A DNA stretch of 64,000 nucleotides from GCA-2720975 sp964467985 (GTDB lineage Bacteria > Planctomycetota > UBA1135 > GCA-002686595): NCBI GenBank assembly GCA_964467985.1, contig CAYXTP010000007.1:180204-244203 (forward strand), read 5' to 3'. Below the pieces are notes generated by a model. It was not told the origin of the DNA, did no database searches, and worked only from the letters and a program-made list of their open reading frames with translations. This document shows, piece by piece, positions 60,258 to 64,000 of this stretch. Within the stretch, counting starts at the first letter, position 1. Every line of letters begins with the position of its first letter. The position numbers were made by a program, and so were the translations under genes.

Positions 60258-60959
60258 TTACTCCAGGGAGCCGCCGATCAAGGGACCGTCGGGCAGGCCG
60301 CCTTCAAACGTGTAACCGAAAGCCTCGATATCCCGCGCGTAGTGTTCCCGAACGAGTTCGCGTAGTTGTGCGTCGTAGTATTTGGCATAGGGCTTGCGCT
60401 GTTTCGATGCCCGCCGGCGGGGCAGGTCACGCACGGGCAAGCCGATGCGTTCGCTGATGCCTTGCCAGTCTTCAGCGAGACACTCAAAGCGACCCACGAA
60501 GTCCACCAGGACATCCCCGTTCAAGTCCGTGATCGAATCCAGCATGGGCTGGTTGAGGGGGTTGACGAAGTAGTTGTAGGGGCGCCTGGGGTCCAGCGAC
60601 CACCGGAGGTAGGCCTCGAAAGTCTCCAGCCCCTGGGCTCTAACGAGCCCGGATTGCTCATTCTGAATGTGGTGGAACGCGCTGACTTGCAGATCCCATG
60701 GGTTGCGCACGAAGCAGAACTTGAACAGGGACTCGAACAGCGCCCGAGGCAACATCTCCTTGGCGGCAACCGCGCGCGCATGGCGCGGGAATTTGACACC
60801 CAGCCTGTGGCCAAAGACGGCTGAAAGATTGGCACACAGGAGTTGAGGCCAGGCCAAGGGGTCGCGCCAGCGGTGCCGCTTCAAGTGGTCCTTGATGCTC
60901 GTTCCACCGGTCTTTGCGATGTGCACGAACAGGTACTGGAAACGATTGGAGAAGATCAT
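60258..60959 (-). CDS. Sulfotransferase-family protein
   Basis: 233 residues from ATG 60959 (MIFSNRFQYLFVHIAKTGG); the frame extends to 61388 but that part is antisense to the decarboxylase and has no homology. PAPS 5'-phosphosulfate loop VHIAKTGGTSIKDHLKR and the 3'-phosphate motif FVRNPWDLQVSAFHH are clear; the remainder (YLRWSLDPRRPYNYFVNPLN) fits the Sulfotransfer_2/3 family. It would transfer sulfate from PAPS to a carbohydrate. With sulfatases elsewhere in the window, a sulfated-glycan cycle is possible. The gene is 9 bases upstream of the ThrE-like gene. Confidence 0.9.
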   Translation of the reverse strand: MIFSNRFQYLFVHIAKTGGTSIKDHLKRHRWRDPLAWPQLLCANLSAVFGHRLGVKFPRHARAVAAKEMLPRALFESLFKFCFVRNPWDLQVSAFHHIQNEQSGLVRAQGLETFEAYLRWSLDPRRPYNYFVNPLNQPMLDSITDLNGDVLVDFVGRFECLAEDWQGISERIGLPVRDLPRRRASKQRKPYAKYYDAQLRELVREHYARDIEAFGYTFEGGLPDGPLIGGSLE

Positions 60960-60997
60960 GGCGCCACCAAGTGGGAGCGTAGCGTACTCTCCCCTCC

Positions 60998-62428
60998 ATG
61001 CCCCGTCCCCTGCCCCGCCCCAGCGCTTCGTTGGATCTGGACGCGACCCAGATGAAGGAGATGACCGAGGTGGCCTCCCAGTTCGCCGTGGAACATCTCG
61101 CGAGCCTGGGGCAACAGCCTTCCTGGGATACGGAGGGTGCCGAGCGGGTGGCGCTCGACCTCCAGCGCCCGCTACCTGAGCACGGTCGCCCTTTCGTCCA
61201 GGCCATCGATGACATGGGTCGTGCGATTTCCAAGTCCTACAACACGGCGGCGGGTAGCTACATGGCCTACATCCCAGGCGGCGGCTTGTATCCCGCTGCC
61301 CTGGCCGACTACGTCGCCCTGTGCACCAACCGCTACGTGGGCATGCACGATGCCGCGCCAGCTCTGGTCGCGATCGAGCGCATGGCAATCGACTGGTTGC
61401 GGGAATTCGTCGGCTATCCCGAAGGAGCCGAGGGTCTGCTCACGACCGGTGGGACCCTCTCGACCTGGATCGCGATCGTGACCGCACGCTCCAACAAGTT
61501 GGGCGAGGACATGAGCGGGGCCACCTACTACACCTCCGAGCAGGCCCACAGCTGCATTGCGAAGACAGCGCGCCTTGCCGGCTTGCCGCGCGCTGGCCTG
61601 CGGTCGATTCCCACCGACGGTCGCCTGCGCATGGATCCCATCGCATTGGCAACTCAGGTTGCGCAGGATCGCAACGCAGGGTTGCGCCCGTTCTTCGTGG
61701 CCGCCACAGCAGGGACCACGAACACGGGAGCCCTCGATCCAGTTCCCGCGATCGCGGACCTCTGCGAGGCTGAAGGTCTCTGGTTGCACGTCGATGGTGC
61801 CTACGGGGGATTCTTCCGCGGTGTGCCCGGCGGCCAGGATCTGCTACCTGGCCTGGAGCGCGCCGACAGCCTGGTCCTCGATCCCCACAAGAGTCTCTTC
61901 CTGCCCTACGGCACCGGCTGTCTTCTGGTGCGTGAACGCGGCTTGCTCCAAGAGGCTCACTCCTCTTCGGCGGACTACCTGCAGGATCTCGACGCCAGTG
62001 CGTACAACTTCGCGGAGATGTCCCCCGAGCTCACCCGCGAGGCGCGCGGCTTGCGGGTCTGGGCTGCCATCGATTTCTACGGCGCCGCCGCCCTACGCGA
62101 TGCTCTGCGGGAGAAACTCGAGTTGGCGCGCTGGCTGCACGACGAGTTGGCCACTCTCGACGGGATCGAAATGGTCGACAATCCCCAGCTTAGCGTCGTT
62201 TGTTTCCGCTTCCGGCCTGCGAGCGGGGACATGGACACGTTCAATGAAGCCCTGCACAACCGGATCAACGCTCGCCAACGGGTCTTCCTTTCTTCGACCC
62301 GACTTGACGACCGATTCACTCTGCGAGTCTGTCTGCTGCACTTCCGCACGGGTGGCGAGCAAGCTGCACTGGCACTGACAGAAATCAGCGAGGCCCTGAG
62401 TGACGAATCACTCAGGGCCTCGCGCTAG
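60998..62428 (+). CDS. PLP-dependent group II decarboxylase
   Basis: 476 residues. Pyridoxal-phosphate fold type I: substrate-loop GGTLSTWIAIVTARSNK, YTSEQAHSCIAKTARLAGL, LHVDGAYGGFFRG (Asp for the PLP nitrogen), and LVLDPHKSLFLPYGTGCLLV with the Schiff-base Lys. Family: aromatic-L-amino-acid / glutamate-type decarboxylases. Substrate could be an aromatic amino acid, but glutamate or others cannot be excluded from sequence. The last codons encode a very strong RNA hairpin (62388-62423). Divergent from the sulfotransferase gene by 38 bases. Confidence 0.94.
   Translation: MPRPLPRPSASLDLDATQMKEMTEVASQFAVEHLASLGQQPSWDTEGAERVALDLQRPLPEHGRPFVQAIDDMGRAISKSYNTAAGSYMAYIPGGGLYPAALADYVALCTNRYVGMHDAAPALVAIERMAIDWLREFVGYPEGAEGLLTTGGTLSTWIAIVTARSNKLGEDMSGATYYTSEQAHSCIAKTARLAGLPRAGLRSIPTDGRLRMDPIALATQVAQDRNAGLRPFFVAATAGTTNTGALDPVPAIADLCEAEGLWLHVDGAYGGFFRGVPGGQDLLPGLERADSLVLDPHKSLFLPYGTGCLLVRERGLLQEAHSSSADYLQDLDASAYNFAEMSPELTREARGLRVWAAIDFYGAAALRDALREKLELARWLHDELATLDGIEMVDNPQLSVVCFRFRPASGDMDTFNEALHNRINARQRVFLSSTRLDDRFTLRVCLLHFRTGGEQAALALTEISEALSDESLRASR
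62388..62423. terminator. Strong hairpin within the 3' end of the decarboxylase gene
   Basis: A 16-base perfect stem with loop CGAA (62388-62403 with 62408-62423), overlapping the last codons and ending 5 bases before the stop end. There is no U-tract. It lies between converging genes and may act bidirectionally as a transcription or mRNA-stability element. Confidence 0.6.
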
Positions 62429-62443
62429 CCGCTAGTCGATTGA

Positions 62444-64000
62444 TTACTTGAACGTAATCGAGACGGCTTCCGAGAAGCCCGAGGGCATGCCGGAGGGGTT
62501 GCGGTGCCAGTACTGGAAGTTCCAGGTCTCGCCCGCGAGGATTGAGGCACCGCCGGAGTTCGGGATACCGAAGCCAGGCCCTCCCGTCGCACTGTTGGAG
62601 ATGTCCGTCATGAACATACCCATGCCAGAGACCATCCCAGCGTCAGCGGTGTAGCGTCCGATCGATCCACCCGTGACGCACAGATCGCCTTGGGCGCCAA
62701 AGAGAGCTCCATCGACGACGCCGGACTTCGAGCCGATCAACAGGAAGGTGTATTGATTGGCCGGCGCGTTCATCATCATGAGAGTCAGAGAACCGGACAT
62801 GTCGCAACCCGACGGAGTCAGCGTGGCCGTGTTCATCATGCTGCCATCACCCACGGTGCAGTACTTGCTCCAGCAGGGGGGGGCCAGGTCAAACATGTAA
62901 GCCGAGCCGGAGTTCAGGGTGACGTCGTCGTCGAAGACCGAACCGACGACCAAATCGTCACCGTTCACGACGATGCTCGAGCCGAACAAGTCGCTCATGG
63001 CCGCATCGGATGCCGTGGTCTTGTACTCCTGGGTCTGAGTGGCGAGGTCGAAGACGTACGTAGCACCGGCGTTGACCGTTGCCGAGTCGTCATACGGGGC
63101 GCCGACAGCAACGCGGACTCCATCGAAGTCGACCGAATAGCCGAACTCATCGTTGGCCATGCCGGAGGCCGACTCGAACTTGCCCATCTGCATATTCATG
63201 ACCAAGTTGAACAGGTACACGGCGCCCGTGTCGAGTTTGCCGGGGCTGTCGTGCTTGTGAGAGCCGATGATAGCCTGGTTGCCCACGAGGGCTACTTTCC
63301 AACCAAAGCGGTCGCCGGCCATGGCATCCATGGGCACGAACTTGTTCAGTTGGGCGCCCGTGGTCGCATCGAAGACGTAGGCGGAACCCGAATCCGTGCC
63401 CTTGTCGTCGTCGAGGTCTGCCCCGACGAGCACGTTGTTGCCGTCGATGGCCACAGTCCAACCCAGCATGTCCCCAGCTGCGCCGTCGGGGGCCACCAAG
63501 TTGGTCACCATCGTGGAGGTGGCGATGTCAAAGACGAAGGCCTCGCCGGAGTCCGTTCCCTTCGGGTTGCGCGTGAAGGCTCCAACAGCAGCCTTGCCGT
63601 TGTCCATGGCCACGCCAATTCCAAAGTGTCCCATCATGACCATGGTCGGGGGGACCAGACGGCCGATCTCCAAACCTGTCGACAGGTCATACACGTAGGC
63701 CGAGCCAACCATCGTCATGCCCATCACGTCGTGGTGGGGAGATCCGATGACGGCGATACCGTTCTCGAGAGCGACGCTGAATCCAAACTTGTCGCCGGAC
63801 ATCCCGTCGGCAGGTTCGATTACGTACAACTCCGCACCTGTCGCTACGTCATAGACGTAGACGGCGCCCGTATCCACACCATTGGCCACAGCATTGCGTG
63901 CTCCAACGATAGCATAGGTGCCGTCCGTGGCGACGGAGTGGCCGAAAGCCTCACCAAAGCCTGCGTCGGAGGCGACAAATTTGTGAGTTTCGTTCTGTGC
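62444..64000 (-). CDS. Secreted FG-GAP-repeat protein with WNFQ-WYRD C-terminal domain (5' end beyond window)
   Basis: The frame is open to the right edge (519 codons seen, start missing). The N-terminal part holds repeated FG-GAP/integrin-alpha-like units, each about 50 residues: GEAFGHSVATDGTYAIVGA, DKFGFSVALENGIAVIGSP, HFGIGVAMDNGKAAVGAF, DMLGWTVAIDGNNVLVGA and DRFGWKVALVGNQAIIGS, followed by DTGAVYLFNL-type strands. The C-terminal 120 residues are the shared domain ending AGETWNFQYWHRNPSGMPSG. The protein is rich in Met and Ala. Probably surface-exposed or released; cell adhesion is an inference from FG-GAP repeats. Confidence 0.85.
   Translation of the reverse strand, partial: AQNETHKFVASDAGFGEAFGHSVATDGTYAIVGARNAVANGVDTGAVYVYDVATGAELYVIEPADGMSGDKFGFSVALENGIAVIGSPHHDVMGMTMVGSAYVYDLSTGLEIGRLVPPTMVMMGHFGIGVAMDNGKAAVGAFTRNPKGTDSGEAFVFDIATSTMVTNLVAPDGAAGDMLGWTVAIDGNNVLVGADLDDDKGTDSGSAYVFDATTGAQLNKFVPMDAMAGDRFGWKVALVGNQAIIGSHKHDSPGKLDTGAVYLFNLVMNMQMGKFESASGMANDEFGYSVDFDGVRVAVGAPYDDSATVNAGATYVFDLATQTQEYKTTASDAAMSDLFGSSIVVNGDDLVVGSVFDDDVTLNSGSAYMFDLAPPCWSKYCTVGDGSMMNTATLTPSGCDMSGSLTLMMMNAPANQYTFLLIGSKSGVVDGALFGAQGDLCVTGGSIGRYTADAGMVSGMGMFMTDISNSATGGPGFGIPNSGGASILAGETWNFQYWHRNPSGMPSGFSEAVSITFK

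Noticed and set aside
60960..61388. N-terminal extension of the sulfotransferase frame
   Set aside because: It is antisense to the decarboxylase gene; the PAPS motif begins right after the ATG at 60959.
1..64000. CRISPR arrays, insertion sequences, prophage or integrase genes
   Set aside because: No regularly spaced repeats, transposase motifs (DDE) or phage proteins were seen on either strand.

Overview
The window looks like chromosomal DNA of a GC-rich, Gram-negative-type, free-living bacterium, most likely a planctomycete-like lineage. The evidence is cumulative: two sulfatase-superfamily proteins (one fused to HEAT-like repeats), several large secreted proteins with signal peptides, FG-GAP and PQQ-type propellers, a FucP-like sugar permease, HEAT-repeat proteins, and three secreted proteins that end in the same C-terminal domain with a 'GE(T/A)WNFQ-WYRD' signature. 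No phage, transposase, plasmid, CRISPR or rRNA gene is visible. The taxonomic call is inference, because no ribosomal or other classical marker gene lies in the window.

Layout. 1-4.2 kb (minus): a propeller/PDZ secreted protein cut by the left edge, an Mrp/ApbC-type ATPase without its Fe-S cysteine pair, and a sulfatase-like lipoprotein. 4.5-9.5 kb (plus): two small related membrane proteins, a UDP-galactopyranose-mutase-like flavoprotein, a GT4 glycosyltransferase and a redoxin-like protein. 9.5-13.2 kb: a histidine kinase and an OmpR-type regulator separated by an opposite-strand secreted protein gene. 13.4-18.6 kb: a long HEAT-repeat protein, a small membrane protein, and a polysaccharide deacetylase/GT2 pair. 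19.1-25.4 kb: an RRM RNA-binding protein, then queC, mazG, an ExbD-like protein and an ABC exporter (ATPase plus FtsX-type permease). 25.5-33 kb: tRNA-Asp, ribonuclease D, tRNA-Ala, aconitase, an EAL phosphodiesterase and a B12-binding radical SAM enzyme.

33-40 kb is a tightly packed minus-strand operon: membrane histidine kinase, receiver/kinase hybrid lacking the phosphoacceptor His, MscS channel, FGly-type sulfatase with HEAT-like repeats, and a membrane-anchored HEAT-like protein. 40-49.5 kb (minus) holds FadE, a methyltransferase/kinase fusion cotranscribed with a WbsX/GH99-like protein and a sugar permease, then an alpha/beta hydrolase and an SGNH-type protein. 49.5-54.4 kb holds trmB, a zinc-ribbon SDR, a DUF309 protein, a probable selenoprotein, and a Zur-like Fur regulator divergent from a His-rich outer-membrane barrel. 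54.5-64 kb holds large secreted proteins, a ThrE-like exporter, a sulfotransferase, a PLP decarboxylase and an FG-GAP protein cut by the right edge.

The observation most worth following is at 52543-52893 (minus). An in-frame UGA sits at codon 14 of an ArsC/thioredoxin-like protein, exactly where the first Cys of a CxxC redox pair belongs (N-U-T-S-C), with a SECIS-like hairpin about 20 nt downstream. A gene caller reading UGA as stop would keep only the C-terminal 83 residues. Next in interest are the compact Zur-type divergent control region (53958-54010), the shared C-terminal domain of three secreted proteins, a two-TM 'FLPGY' module occurring three times in two adjacent genes, and several enzymes lacking a canonical catalytic or ligand residue.
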